A stretch of 64,000 nt of DNA from Flavobacteriaceae bacterium (lineage in GTDB: Bacteria; Bacteroidota; Bacteroidia; Flavobacteriales; Flavobacteriaceae). Positions 42,465 to 51,918 of this stretch are shown here, one piece after another (position 1 is the stretch's first letter; the number at the start of each line of letters is the position of its first letter). Location of the stretch: positions 141,064-205,063 of the forward strand of contig JAUXPJ010000018.1 in assembly GCA_030683815.1 (NCBI GenBank), given 5' to 3'. A program made the position numbers and the translations under genes. The notes under the pieces are model-generated. The model did no database searches. It was not told where the DNA came from and saw nothing but the letters and a program-made list of their open reading frames with translations.

Positions 42465-43886
42465 ATGATTTCAACCGTATATACTTTTCTGTTTTTATAT
42501 TATTTTTTCCTGATTTTCAGTGCAATTGTTATTGCTTCTTATATTATTTTGGGTGTCATTTCTACTTTTGAAACCATTTCCTATTTTAGAAAAAATAGTT
42601 TTGTTTCCTATAAAAGTATCTTATCCTCGCCCTTTTCTCCTTCAATATCAATTCTAGCTCCATGTTATAATGAGGGTTTAAATATTGTTGAAAATGTACG
42701 CTCGCTCATGTCTTTACATTATGTAAACTACCAAGTTGTAATTATAAACGATGGAAGTAAAGATGATAGCATAGAAAAACTGATTAAAGTATATAATCTG
42801 GAAACTGTTAAATACCCGATAAATCCCAGAATTGAAACCAAACAAATTCGCGGAATCTATAAATCTAAAAATCCGGTTTTTGAAAAATTAATTGTTATTG
42901 ATAAAGAAAATGGAGGTAAAGCCGATGCTTTAAATGCCGGATTAAATTTTAGCAACAGTGATTTTGTTGCCTGTATTGATGTTGATTGTATGTTGACAGA
43001 AGATGCTTTACAAAAAATGTTGAAGCCTTTTTTAGAAAGAACCGATAAAAAAGTGATTGCAACTGGGGGAGTAATCCGTATTGCCAACAATTGTAGAATT
43101 GAAAACGGCAAACTTATGGAAGTAAACATGCCTAAAAAATTGATTGAACGTTATCAAATTCTAGAATATTTGAGGTCTTTTCTTCTTGGAAGAATGGCTT
43201 GGAGTAGACTGAATGGTCTGCTGATCATTTCAGGAGCATTTGGAATGTTTGACAGACGCGTTATGATTGATGCCGGAGGTTACGACACTAAAACCGTAGG
43301 TGAAGACATGGAAATAATTGTTAGAATGCGAAAATTTATGGAAGACAACAAAAGAAAATATAAAATAGCCTATATTCCTGATCCTTTATGTTGGACAGAA
43401 GCTCCGGATAATTTTAAAACGCTTCAATTGCAACGAAATAGATGGGCACGTGGAACTATTGAAACACTCAGAAAACACAGAAAATTATTTATGAATCCTA
43501 AATATGGTTATTTGGGGATGATAAGTTATCCTTATTGGTTAGTTTACGAACGTTTAGCGCCAATTGTTGAAGTTATTGGGCTGTTATTTTTAGGATATTT
43601 ATATTATATCGATGCTATTAATTGGATAATCGCTTTGTCTTTTATTGTTGTAGCTTACCTGTTTTCAATATCATTTTCAATGGCAGCAATTTTAAGTGAA
43701 GAACTTACTTATAGACAATACCCCAAAAAAGGAGATGCCTTTAAATTATTAGTAGTAGCATTAATAGAACCTTTTACTTTTCACCTATTTACGCTTTATG
43801 CAGCGCTGAGAGGAAATTTAGATTATTATACTAATAAAAGGTCTAAATGGGGAGAAATGGTAAGAAAAGGGATGGGGAGTTCATAA
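42465..43886 (+). CDS. Processive family 2 glycosyltransferase (membrane)
   Basis: 473 aa. N-terminal membrane helix (about 5-35). A GT2 domain (about 60-345) carries the nucleotide-sugar motif ILAPCYNEG near 63-71, NDGSKDDS near 96, DVDCML near 170 (DxD), GEDMEI near 284 and the Q-x-x-R-W processivity motif as QRNRW near 322. Three or more C-terminal membrane helices follow (about 365-445). This is the layout of polymerising synthases (PgaC/IcaA, hyaluronan or cellulose type), so it probably makes and exports a polysaccharide. Last gene of the receiver-HEAT-GT2 run, followed by a terminator. Confidence 0.9.
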   Translation: MISTVYTFLFLYYFFLIFSAIVIASYIILGVISTFETISYFRKNSFVSYKSILSSPFSPSISILAPCYNEGLNIVENVRSLMSLHYVNYQVVIINDGSKDDSIEKLIKVYNLETVKYPINPRIETKQIRGIYKSKNPVFEKLIVIDKENGGKADALNAGLNFSNSDFVACIDVDCMLTEDALQKMLKPFLERTDKKVIATGGVIRIANNCRIENGKLMEVNMPKKLIERYQILEYLRSFLLGRMAWSRLNGLLIISGAFGMFDRRVMIDAGGYDTKTVGEDMEIIVRMRKFMEDNKRKYKIAYIPDPLCWTEAPDNFKTLQLQRNRWARGTIETLRKHRKLFMNPKYGYLGMISYPYWLVYERLAPIVEVIGLLFLGYLYYIDAINWIIALSFIVVAYLFSISFSMAAILSEELTYRQYPKKGDAFKLLVVALIEPFTFHLFTLYAALRGNLDYYTNKRSKWGEMVRKGMGSS

Positions 43887-43916
43887 AAAAAGAGTCGGTT
43901 TACCGACTCTTTTTTT
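43885..43916. terminator. Bidirectional terminator between GT2 and the aminotransferase
   Basis: Stem AAAAAAAGAGTCGG (43885-43898) with CCGACTCTTTTTTT (43903-43916), loop TTTA. Confidence 0.9.
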
Positions 43917-43924
43917 CTTATTAT

Positions 43925-45112
43925 TTAATCTTCAAAAACTTTTTTAATTCTTGATATCGCCTCAATTAGGTTTTCTTCTGAATTGGCATAGGATATTCGG
44001 ATACAGTTAGAAGCTCCAAACGCATCGCCGGTTACGGTAGCAACATTAGCTTCTTCTAATAATAACATCGAAAAATCTAAAGCATTTTCAATTTTTTTAC
44101 CTTTCACTTCTTTTCCAAAATAATAGGCAATATTTGGAAGCACATAGAAAGCTCCGGGTGGCTTATTTAATTTAAAACCGTTTATTTTACTCAACAAACT
44201 TAATACTAAATCTCTTCGATTATGAAATTCATCAACCATAAATTGAATACTTGAAATAGGCGCATCTAAGGCTGTAATGGCAGCACGTTGAGCTATGCAG
44301 TTAGCTCCAGAAGTGATTTGACCTTGCATTTTATTACATGCTTTAGCAATCCATTCTGGCGCACCGATATATCCGATTCTCCATCCAGTCATAGCAAAAG
44401 CTTTAGATACTCCATTAACAGTAACCGTTCTTTCATACATATCATCAAGAGAGGCAAAACTAAAAGTAGTGCCTTCAAACAAAATATGCTCATAAATCTC
44501 ATCAGAAATAATATATATCTGAGGGTACTTTACCAAAACATCCGCCAAAGCTCTATACTCCTCTTTTGTGTAAACAGAGCCACTTGGATTATTTGGTGAA
44601 TTAAAAAATATTAATTTGGTTTTTGGCGTAATCGCAGCTTCCAATTGATCAGGGGTGATTTTAAAATTAGCATCAATGGTTGAATAAATAGGGACAGGAA
44701 TTCCTTCCGCAAGCTGTGTAATTGCCTCATAACTAACCCAATATGGTGCAGGCAACAATACTTCATCACCCGGGTTTACCAATGCTAAAACAACATTTGC
44801 TATTGATTGTTTAGCTCCGGTAGACACAATAATTTGATTTGGAGTATATACCAAGTTATTATCTCTCTTAAACTTCCTGCAAATGGCTTGTTTAAGTTCC
44901 AGATATCCGTCAACCGGACTGTACCAATTGTAATTTTCATTAATAGCATCTATAGCCGCTTGTTTAATGAAATCTGGAATATTAAAATCTGGTTCTCCTA
45001 AACTTAAATTGATGATGCCTCTACCTTGTTCTCTTAACTCACGCGCTCTTGCAGACATAGCTAAGGTTTCAGAAATTGGTAAATTATTGATTCTATCTGA
45101 TAAATTTTTCAT
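43925..45112 (-). CDS. aspC: Class I/II pyridoxal-phosphate aminotransferase (aspartate type)
   Basis: 395 aa fold-type I aminotransferase of the Ib aspartate/prephenate group. IINLSLGEPDFNIPDF near residue 36-51, NSPNNPSGSVY near 171-181, PLP-binding Lys in NGVSKAFAMTGWRIGY near 234-250, and the C-terminal Arg in NCIRISYANSEE. Likely interconverts aspartate and oxaloacetate with glutamate/2-oxoglutarate. A single gene, divergent from rsmG. The exact substrate among Asp, aromatic or prephenate cannot be fixed from the sequence. Confidence 0.9.
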   Translation of the reverse strand: MKNLSDRINNLPISETLAMSARARELREQGRGIINLSLGEPDFNIPDFIKQAAIDAINENYNWYSPVDGYLELKQAICRKFKRDNNLVYTPNQIIVSTGAKQSIANVVLALVNPGDEVLLPAPYWVSYEAITQLAEGIPVPIYSTIDANFKITPDQLEAAITPKTKLIFFNSPNNPSGSVYTKEEYRALADVLVKYPQIYIISDEIYEHILFEGTTFSFASLDDMYERTVTVNGVSKAFAMTGWRIGYIGAPEWIAKACNKMQGQITSGANCIAQRAAITALDAPISSIQFMVDEFHNRRDLVLSLLSKINGFKLNKPPGAFYVLPNIAYYFGKEVKGKKIENALDFSMLLLEEANVATVTGDAFGASNCIRISYANSEENLIEAISRIKKVFED

Positions 45113-45180
45113 TGAAATTGTAGTTAATTATTCTTTTTTTAAATCTTACAAAAAGGTTGGAATCTTATAAATTAATGGCA

Positions 45181-45188
45181 CAAAATTA
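45181..45188 (-). promoter_or_regulatory. -7 box of the aminotransferase gene
   Basis: Plus-strand CAAAATTA, i.e. TAATTTTG on the minus strand, about 70 nt before the ATG. Confidence 0.4.
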
Positions 45189-45252
45189 CACTATATTTTC
45201 TTTTACATCAGTTTATGAAATATTTTCTAATGATAATTCTTTTTAAAGATTG

Positions 45253-45260
45253 TATTTTTG
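45253..45260 (+). promoter_or_regulatory. -7 box of rsmG
   Basis: TATTTTTG, exact TAnnTTTG, 18 nt before the rsmG ATG. It implies a very short leader. Confidence 0.45.
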
Positions 45261-45278
45261 TGAAGTCATTTTAATCCA

Positions 45279-45908
45279 ATGGAAATCATTCTAAAATATT
45301 TTCAAAATCTAACTGAATATCAACTAAATCAGTTTAAGCAATTACAAGAATTATATCATTTTTGGAATAAACAAATTAATGTAATTTCAAGAAAAGATAT
45401 TGATGAGCTTTATGTTAGACATGTTTTACACTCCTTAGGAATTGCGAAAGTACAAGCATTTTTACCGGGTTCAACAATATTAGATGTTGGAACCGGAGGT
45501 GGATTTCCCGGAATTCCTTTAGCCATTTTATTTCCCGAAACACAATTTTATTTAGTCGATTCTATCGGTAAAAAAATAAAAGTGGTAAATGAAATTGCAA
45601 CAGCTTTGCAATTGACCAATGTAAAAGCAGCACAAAAAAGAGCTGAAGAAGTAAAAGGAGAATTTGATTTTATTGTAAGTCGAGCAGTTACTTCAATGGA
45701 AGAATTCTCGAAATGGGTTAAAAACAAAATCGCTAAAAAACAATTGCACGAACTCAAAAACGGAATTCTTTATTTAAAAGGCGGCAATTTAACAGAAGAA
45801 TTAAAAAAATTCCCTAATTCAACTATTTATAATTTAGACAACTACTTTGAAGAACCGTTTTTTGAAAGTAAAAAAGTGGTTCACATCTCACTTAAATATA
45901 AACCATAA
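45279..45908 (+). CDS. rsmG: 16S rRNA (guanine-527-N7)-methyltransferase
   Basis: 209 aa. The SAM-binding motif ILDVGTGGGFPGIPLAI lies near residue 68-84, with VDSIGKKIKVV next, SRAVTSMEEF near 133, and a C-terminal LKGG that fits the GidB/RsmG family. It methylates G527 of 16S rRNA; loss gives low-level streptomycin resistance in other bacteria. Complete with ATG at 45279. It shares a 26-nt gap with the small downstream gene, so they may be cotranscribed. Confidence 0.95.
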   Translation: MEIILKYFQNLTEYQLNQFKQLQELYHFWNKQINVISRKDIDELYVRHVLHSLGIAKVQAFLPGSTILDVGTGGGFPGIPLAILFPETQFYLVDSIGKKIKVVNEIATALQLTNVKAAQKRAEEVKGEFDFIVSRAVTSMEEFSKWVKNKIAKKQLHELKNGILYLKGGNLTEELKKFPNSTIYNLDNYFEEPFFESKKVVHISLKYKP

Positions 45909-45934
45909 GAACATTAACCATTAAAATAAAAAAC

Positions 45935-46120
45935 ATGGAAACAACTAAAGAATGCATTGTGTGTAAGAAAACGACCCAAGAAATTCCATTGACTTCATTT
46001 GAATATATGGATGCTCATTTTTATATATGTCCTCAACATATTCCAATCTTGATTCACAGTCCACATAAATTGATTGATTTATTACCGGGTGCCGAAAACT
46101 TTGAAGGCGGACAACCTTAA
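45935..46120 (+). CDS. Small zinc-ribbon-like protein
   Basis: 61 aa. CIVCKKTT (Cys at residues 8 and 11) and YICPQHIPILIH (Cys and His at about 32 and 35) form a CxxC ... CxxH set suited to one zinc ion. A conserved-looking C-terminus LIDLLPGAENFEGGQ follows. Start ATG at 45935 with an A-rich upstream. I recall similar short proteins next to rsmG or pruA in Flavobacteriia but know no function. The terminator after it is shared with the convergent pruA. Confidence 0.75.
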   Translation: METTKECIVCKKTTQEIPLTSFEYMDAHFYICPQHIPILIHSPHKLIDLLPGAENFEGGQP

Positions 46121-46127
46121 TAAAACC

Positions 46128-46156
46128 AAAAAACCTCAAGATTTCTTGAGGTTTTT
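46128..46156. terminator. Bidirectional terminator between the zinc-ribbon gene and pruA
   Basis: Stem AAAAAACCTCAAG / CTTGAGGTTTTTT with loop ATTT. Confidence 0.88.
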
Positions 46157-46167
46157 TAGTAAAATTA

Positions 46168-47793
46168 TTATCCTAAAAACGGATATCGATAATCTTTAGG
46201 CGTTACAAAAGTTTCTTTAATCGTTCTGTTAGAAACCCAACGCAATAAATTCCAAACAGAACCTGCTTTATCATTGGTTCCGGAACCACGAGCGCCACCA
46301 AAAGGTTGTTGCCCGACTACGGCTCCTGTTGGTTTATCATTGATATAGAAATTACCTGCCGCATTTTCTAATTTATTGGTTGCCGTTTCAATTACATATC
46401 TGTCTCCACTAAATATGGCTCCCGTTAAAGCAAATTCTCCGGTATTATCAATTACATCTAAAATCTCTTCCCATTGCTCATCTTCATAAATATAAATGGT
46501 CATAATTGGCCCAAACAATTCTGTACACATAGTATCATAATATGGATTTGTAGTCACAATAATTGTTGGTTCAATAAAATATCCAACTGAATCATCATAA
46601 CCGCCACCAACTATAATTTCAGCATCTGCATCTTTTTTAGCCTGCTCAATATAATTGGATAATTTTTTAAAAGCTCTATTGTCGATAACTGCATTAATAA
46701 AATTTGAGGGATCTTCTGGAGTTCCCATTTTGAAAGACTTAACATCTTTAATGATACCAGCTTTAATATCTCCCCATAAACTCTTAGGTAAATAGGCACG
46801 AGAAGCTGCAGAGCATTTTTGCCCTTGATATTCAAAAGCACCTCTGGAAATGGCTGTTATTACTTCTTGCGGATTAGCTGATGGATGCGCCCAAATAAAA
46901 TCTTTTCCGCCAGTCTCCCCTACTATTCTTGGGTAGGACTTATAATTGTTCATGTTTTTACCTATTGTTTCCCAAAAACTGTTAAATACCGGAGTTGAGC
47001 CCGTAAAGTGAACACCTGCAAAATTTGGACTGTTCAATATTACATCTGTAATCATAGCGGAACTGCCGGTTACCATATTGATAACACCATCAGGCAATCC
47101 GGCAGCTTTAAACAATTCCATAATTACATGAGCAGAATAAACTTGTGAACTGGCAGGTTTCCATATAACTACATTCCCCATTAAGGCTGGTGAAGCCGGC
47201 AAATTACCGGCAATAGCCGTGAAGTTAAACGGAGTGATTGCATATACAAATCCTTCTAACGGACGATATTCCATTCTATTCCAAACTCCAGGAGATGATT
47301 TAGGCTGATTGCTATAAATCTCTGTCATAAATTCTACGTTAAAACGTAAAAAATCGATTAATTCACAGGCAGAATCAATTTCGGCCTGATACACATTTTT
47401 AGATTGCGCAATCATAGTAGCGGCATTCATTCTAGCTCTAAACGGACCCGCTAATAATTCGGCTGCTTTTAAGAAAATAGCTGCACGATGTTCCCAACTT
47501 GTAACTGCCCATTGCTTTCTGGCTTCCAACGCTTTTTGAACTGCCAATTCAATATGCTCTTTTTCGGCTAAATGATATTGACCAACGGTATGTTGATGGT
47601 CGTGTGGCGGATGAATAGAACTCGTTTTTCCGGTTCTGACTTCTTTGCCTCCAATATAAAAAGGGATGTCAATTTTTTCTTGATACATTTTGCGGTATGT
47701 ATCTAACAATTCTTTTCGTTCTGCACTATTGGGTGCATACGATTTTACAGGTTCATTAGCTGCTTTTGGTACTTTATAAAATCCTGAAGCCAT
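46168..47793 (-). CDS. pruA: L-glutamate gamma-semialdehyde (delta-1-pyrroline-5-carboxylate) dehydrogenase
   Basis: 541 aa from the ATG at 47793 (MASGFYKVPKAANEPVKSYA), the normal start. A frame extension to 47829 would overlap the -7 box at 47827-47834. Aldehyde dehydrogenase fold with the general-base Glu in IVGETGGKDF near 294 and catalytic Cys in YQGQKCSAAS near 328. FTAIAGNLPASPALMGN and VTGSSAMI frame the NAD site. It oxidises glutamate semialdehyde to glutamate, the second step of proline catabolism. No PutA/PRODH gene is adjacent, so PruA is free-standing, as usual in Bacteroidota. Confidence 0.95.
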   Translation of the reverse strand: MASGFYKVPKAANEPVKSYAPNSAERKELLDTYRKMYQEKIDIPFYIGGKEVRTGKTSSIHPPHDHQHTVGQYHLAEKEHIELAVQKALEARKQWAVTSWEHRAAIFLKAAELLAGPFRARMNAATMIAQSKNVYQAEIDSACELIDFLRFNVEFMTEIYSNQPKSSPGVWNRMEYRPLEGFVYAITPFNFTAIAGNLPASPALMGNVVIWKPASSQVYSAHVIMELFKAAGLPDGVINMVTGSSAMITDVILNSPNFAGVHFTGSTPVFNSFWETIGKNMNNYKSYPRIVGETGGKDFIWAHPSANPQEVITAISRGAFEYQGQKCSAASRAYLPKSLWGDIKAGIIKDVKSFKMGTPEDPSNFINAVIDNRAFKKLSNYIEQAKKDADAEIIVGGGYDDSVGYFIEPTIIVTTNPYYDTMCTELFGPIMTIYIYEDEQWEEILDVIDNTGEFALTGAIFSGDRYVIETATNKLENAAGNFYINDKPTGAVVGQQPFGGARGSGTNDKAGSVWNLLRWVSNRTIKETFVTPKDYRYPFLG

Positions 47794-47826
47794 TGTATTG
47801 TTGTTTTGATTTTTAAAAATTCGATA

Positions 47827-47834
47827 CAAAAATA
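47827..47834 (-). promoter_or_regulatory. -7 box of pruA
   Basis: CAAAAATA on the plus strand, TATTTTTG on the minus strand, about 34 nt before the pruA ATG. Confidence 0.5.
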
Positions 47835-47952
47835 CAACTTTTTAATGCAATTTATTATAATGGAAGAAGTGTAATTATTAATTCAAAATAAAATTTTGCA
47901 GATAGCTGTTCGATAAAAAAATCATAATTTTTCTTAAGAAAAATTTAAGCGC

Positions 47953-49215
47953 TTATTGTGAAATAACATCAGAATGGGCATTCCCCACCCCAATCACTTC
48001 ATCAAAACGAGCGCCCATTTTCCGATAATAAACCAAAACAGTATATTCATTTTCAGTTTGAAAAAAGGAACCGTTAATTTCATAATCATTTAATTTTTCT
48101 TTAGTGTCCAAAGTAGCATATTGATAATTATAAAATCCCTGTTTTAACAAAATTGGAAGTTCATACAAACCGCTTCTTTCGTTGTATTTCATTTTATTGA
48201 TGGGAGAAAACTGCCAATTATTAAAATTTCCATAAATATAAACATCTTTTTTATTGAATCTGTTTTCAGTTTTTAAAGAAAAATGAACCCAAGTATAATC
48301 GGCATCCAAAGCCGCATTTTCTCCTTCTAAATTACGAACTAAAAAGTTGCCGTTAATATCCGGAAAATAAGTGTACGGTTTTTTGGCACGTTCTTCATCA
48401 GTAAATAGATGGGTATAGAAAATATCATCACCTAAATATACATGACTGATATTGAGCGAAGTATTTCTAATAATCTTATTGTCAAAATTCAAGTACTCAT
48501 TTCCTCCCCAAAAACTGGTTTCTTTATCGTATTTATAAACCAGTTGATTCATTTTAAAATACTGTGGCTTTAAATTTTTTACAGCGGTATTCCAATTATT
48601 ATTTTGCAGTACCACAATTTTAATTTCTTCGGATGGATTATTGATGTTTAAATTTGGATGATTGATGACAAACTGAACCGTCTGTTGCTCGGCAATTGTT
48701 TCGATTGATCTCGTTCTATGAATGGTAACTCCCACTTCTGTTTTCGGATTTACGATGACCAACCTTCTAGAAAAAACAATTTGATCATTCTCATCCAAAA
48801 CCGAAATAAGATAATTTCCGCTTTGAATAATTTGGGTTTTTTCATTTGGAAATGTTACAGCATAATGAGTGTAATATTGCAAGGTGTTAAATGAGTTTTC
48901 GTAATTTCTGATTCTATTTTTGTTAAACCCAATCACATATTCATTTTCTGATATTTGCGATTCTTTCCAATGATAATCACAATGTTCAACTTTGTAATAA
49001 TAATCTTTTTCATCGGCTTCAACATCATCAAAACTCAAAATAAATCTTTCTCCTAATCTGAAAATTGGAGCAAATGAATTGGCATTTTCTGATTTTAAAA
49101 CAACAGATTTAATATATTCAGCATCAGTTAAAATATCACTTTGAGAATAAAGCTGTTGAAAACTAATTAAATAACTAAAAATAAACTGAAAAAAAAATAA
49201 AAAAGTCTTATTCAT
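47953..49215 (-). CDS. DUF5103 protein (type IX secretion plug family)
   Basis: 420 aa. Signal peptide (MNKTFLFFFQFIFSYLISFQ), then a beta-rich periplasmic body. It includes DVEADEKDYYYKVEHCDYHW near residue 68-88, a long central region with QFSPINKMKYNERSGLYELP near 345-365 (an early-set/carbohydrate-module-like fold with FNNW), and a C-terminal EVIGVGNAHSDVISQ. This is the DUF5103 family, whose flavobacterial member is known as the Plug that closes the SprA channel of the type IX secretion system. A single gene, divergent from nqrA. Function is assigned by family only; no other T9SS gene is in the window. Confidence 0.82.
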   Translation of the reverse strand: MNKTFLFFFQFIFSYLISFQQLYSQSDILTDAEYIKSVVLKSENANSFAPIFRLGERFILSFDDVEADEKDYYYKVEHCDYHWKESQISENEYVIGFNKNRIRNYENSFNTLQYYTHYAVTFPNEKTQIIQSGNYLISVLDENDQIVFSRRLVIVNPKTEVGVTIHRTRSIETIAEQQTVQFVINHPNLNINNPSEEIKIVVLQNNNWNTAVKNLKPQYFKMNQLVYKYDKETSFWGGNEYLNFDNKIIRNTSLNISHVYLGDDIFYTHLFTDEERAKKPYTYFPDINGNFLVRNLEGENAALDADYTWVHFSLKTENRFNKKDVYIYGNFNNWQFSPINKMKYNERSGLYELPILLKQGFYNYQYATLDTKEKLNDYEINGSFFQTENEYTVLVYYRKMGARFDEVIGVGNAHSDVISQ

Positions 49216-49323
49216 TTTAAAAATTTTATAGATGTTAAAAATACTAAAAGATATTTACATAATTCTCTACAATTTAGAATGATTATAAATGCAAAATATA
49301 TCAAAAAAATAGCGTTTATTTCA

Positions 49324-49331
49324 TAAATTTG
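49324..49331 (+). promoter_or_regulatory. -7 box of the nqr operon
   Basis: TAAATTTG, the same as the tRNA -7 boxes, about 45 nt before nqrA. No clear TTG at -33. Confidence 0.5.
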
Positions 49332-49376
49332 CGACAATTTAAAAATAGTATTCATTAAATAAATTTTAATTAACAT

Positions 49377-50726
49377 ATGTCAAAAGACATTCGAATCAAA
49401 AAAGGCTTAGATATTAAGCTCAAAGGAAAAGCTGAAAAAGTGATTTCAGTTGCTTCACGTTCGAAAGTCTTCGCTATCAATCCAGCTCATATTCACGGTA
49501 TTATTCCAAAACTTACCGTACAAGTTGGTGATAAAGTTAAGGCAGGAGAGCCTATTTTCTTTTCTAAAAAAATGGAAGATATTAAGTTCGCATCGCCAGT
49601 TAGCGGAGAAATTATTGAAATTAACCGTGGGGCTAAACGCAAGATTTTAGATATTAAAATCGCTGCAGACGCTATCGATTCTTACAAAGATTTTGGCATC
49701 AAAAATCCTAATGAACTTTCTTCAGAAGAAGTTAAAGCACATTTATTAGCTGGCGGTTGTTGGCCTTTCATCAAACAACGTCCGTATGACGTAGTTGCAA
49801 ATCCAACAGACCAGCCAAAAGCTATTTTCGTTGCTGCTTTTTCTTCTGCTCCATTGGCAACTGATGATTCTTTTGCCTTGGAAAATGAACAAGCAGCGTT
49901 TCAAACAGGAATTGATGCATTAAGAAAATTAACGACCGGTAAAGTACATTTATCTGTTGACGGTGAAACTAACTCTTTCTTTAATGACACTAAAGGAGTA
50001 GAAATTCACCATGTGTTTGGAAAACATCCCGCAGGAAATGTGGGTGTTCAAATTCACTTTGTCAATCCAATTAATCGTGGTGAAAGAGTTTGGGTAATTA
50101 ATCCGCAAGATGTTGCCATTGTTGGCCGATTATTTTTACACGGTAAATTTGATGCAAGTCGCACTATTGCATTGGCGGGCAGCGAGGTTTCAAAACCTCA
50201 GTATTTTAAAACTATTTTAGGTGCCGATATAAGCTCATTGATCAGTGAAAATGTACCTAATTCTAATGTTCGTGTAATTAGCGGGAATGTGTTAACAGGT
50301 TCTAACATCAACAAAAACAAATTCTTAGGATTTTATGATAATCTTTTATCTGTAATCCCAGAAGGAAATCACTACACTTTCCTGGGTTGGCACCCATTCA
50401 TCGGAAACAATAAGTTGAGTATCAACCGCGCATTTTTCTCTTGGTTAACTCCCAATAAAGAGTACAATTTAGACACCAATTTAAACGGTGAAGAACGTGC
50501 TTTTGTAGTTACCGGAGAAATGGAAAAGGTAATGCCTATGGATATTTATCCAATGCAATTATTAAAAGCTACTATGGCTAACGATATTGAAAAAATGGAA
50601 AACTTAGGAATTTACGAAGTAGCTCCTGAAGATTTTGCTTTGGTTGAATTCGTGAGTACTTCAAAAATTGAAGCTCAAGAAATCATTAGAAGAGGTTTAG
50701 ATTTAATGGTTGAAGAAGTAGGATAA
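49377..50726 (+). CDS. nqrA: Na+-translocating NADH:quinone reductase subunit A
   Basis: 449 aa, peripheral cytoplasmic subunit. IRIKKGLDIKLKGKAE at the N-terminus and KVGDKVKAGEPIF (biotinyl/lipoyl-like fold) near residue 55. First gene of nqrABCDEF, which oxidises NADH, reduces (mena)quinone and pumps Na+ outward, the usual complex I substitute in marine and Bacteroidota bacteria. Confidence 0.96.
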   Translation: MSKDIRIKKGLDIKLKGKAEKVISVASRSKVFAINPAHIHGIIPKLTVQVGDKVKAGEPIFFSKKMEDIKFASPVSGEIIEINRGAKRKILDIKIAADAIDSYKDFGIKNPNELSSEEVKAHLLAGGCWPFIKQRPYDVVANPTDQPKAIFVAAFSSAPLATDDSFALENEQAAFQTGIDALRKLTTGKVHLSVDGETNSFFNDTKGVEIHHVFGKHPAGNVGVQIHFVNPINRGERVWVINPQDVAIVGRLFLHGKFDASRTIALAGSEVSKPQYFKTILGADISSLISENVPNSNVRVISGNVLTGSNINKNKFLGFYDNLLSVIPEGNHYTFLGWHPFIGNNKLSINRAFFSWLTPNKEYNLDTNLNGEERAFVVTGEMEKVMPMDIYPMQLLKATMANDIEKMENLGIYEVAPEDFALVEFVSTSKIEAQEIIRRGLDLMVEEVG

Positions 50727-50739
50727 AAAATTAGAACAG

Positions 50740-51915
50740 ATGAATTTTTTAAGAAAACAATTAGATAAAATCAAACCAAACTTCGATAAAGGAGGAAAGT
50801 TTGAAAAGTACGCTCCGGTGTACTTCGCTTTTGATACTTTTTTATTCGTTCCAAATCATACCACTAAAATGGGTGCACATATTAGAGATGGAAACGATTT
50901 AAAAAGACTCATGTATGTAGTAGTTTTAGCACTGCTTCCTGCATTATTTTTTGGTATGTGGAATGTTGGATACCAACATTACTCACAATTACCAAACCCA
51001 ACGGATGATCCAAATTTTGTATTTCCTTTCATGACAGTATTCATGTTTGGAGCGCTTAAAGTAATTCCAATGGTTATCGTATCGTATGTGGTAGGATTAG
51101 GTATTGAATTTATTTTTGCCATTATTCGTGGTCACGAAGTAAATGAAGGTTACTTAGTTACAGGAATGTTAATTCCGTTAATTATGCCCATCGATTTGCC
51201 ATTATGGATGTTGGCTATTTCAGTTGTATTTGCTGTCGTTATTGGTAAAGAAGTATTTGGTGGAACGGGAATGAATATTATGAATCCTGCATTAATTGCC
51301 AGAGCTTTTGCATTCTTCTCTTATGCTCCTTTTATGTCTGGCGATAAAGTTTGGGTAGCTGATGCATCAACCATTGATGGCGTATCAGGTGAAACTATTT
51401 TAGGAACTTTAGCATCCAACAAACAAATATCATATAGTGTTTTTGATACATTTATGGGATATGTTCCCGGCTCTATTGGTGAGACATCTGTATTAATGAT
51501 TTTAATTGGTGCCGCATTACTCATTTATACCGGCGTAGCCAGTTGGAGAATTATGATATCCGGAGTACTTGGTGCCGCTGTAATAGGATTGTTATTTAAT
51601 GCTTGGGGTATAAATACTTTAATGCAATTCCCTTGGTGGCAACATTTATTGGTGGGAGGTTTCGCTTTTGGCGTCGTGTTTATGGCTACAGATCCTGTAA
51701 CCGCAGCACAAACCAATACCGGAAAGTGGATTTACGGATTTTTAATCGGATTTTTTGCTATTATGATTCGTGTTTTCAATGGGGCTTATCCGGAGGGAAT
51801 TATGATGGCTATTTTATTAATGAACGTATTCTCTCCTACTATTGACCATTACGTTATTGAAAGCAATATTAAACGTCGTCAAAAACGTTTAGAGAAAAAA
51901 TTAAAAGCAGCTTAA
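50740..51915 (+). CDS. nqrB: Na+-translocating NADH:quinone reductase subunit B
   Basis: 391 aa integral membrane subunit with about nine to ten helices. The flavinylation motif reads DGVSGETILG near residue 220; the Thr is the expected covalent FMN site (D-x-x-S-G-x-T pattern). TKMGAHIRDGNDLKRLMYVV near residue 48 and FVMATDPVTAAQTNTGKW are family hallmarks. Binds FMN and riboflavin and is homologous to RnfD and NqrB of Vibrio. The flavin transferase ApbE that attaches FMN is not in the window. Confidence 0.96.
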   Translation: MNFLRKQLDKIKPNFDKGGKFEKYAPVYFAFDTFLFVPNHTTKMGAHIRDGNDLKRLMYVVVLALLPALFFGMWNVGYQHYSQLPNPTDDPNFVFPFMTVFMFGALKVIPMVIVSYVVGLGIEFIFAIIRGHEVNEGYLVTGMLIPLIMPIDLPLWMLAISVVFAVVIGKEVFGGTGMNIMNPALIARAFAFFSYAPFMSGDKVWVADASTIDGVSGETILGTLASNKQISYSVFDTFMGYVPGSIGETSVLMILIGAALLIYTGVASWRIMISGVLGAAVIGLLFNAWGINTLMQFPWWQHLLVGGFAFGVVFMATDPVTAAQTNTGKWIYGFLIGFFAIMIRVFNGAYPEGIMMAILLMNVFSPTIDHYVIESNIKRRQKRLEKKLKAA

Positions 51916-51918
51916 ATT

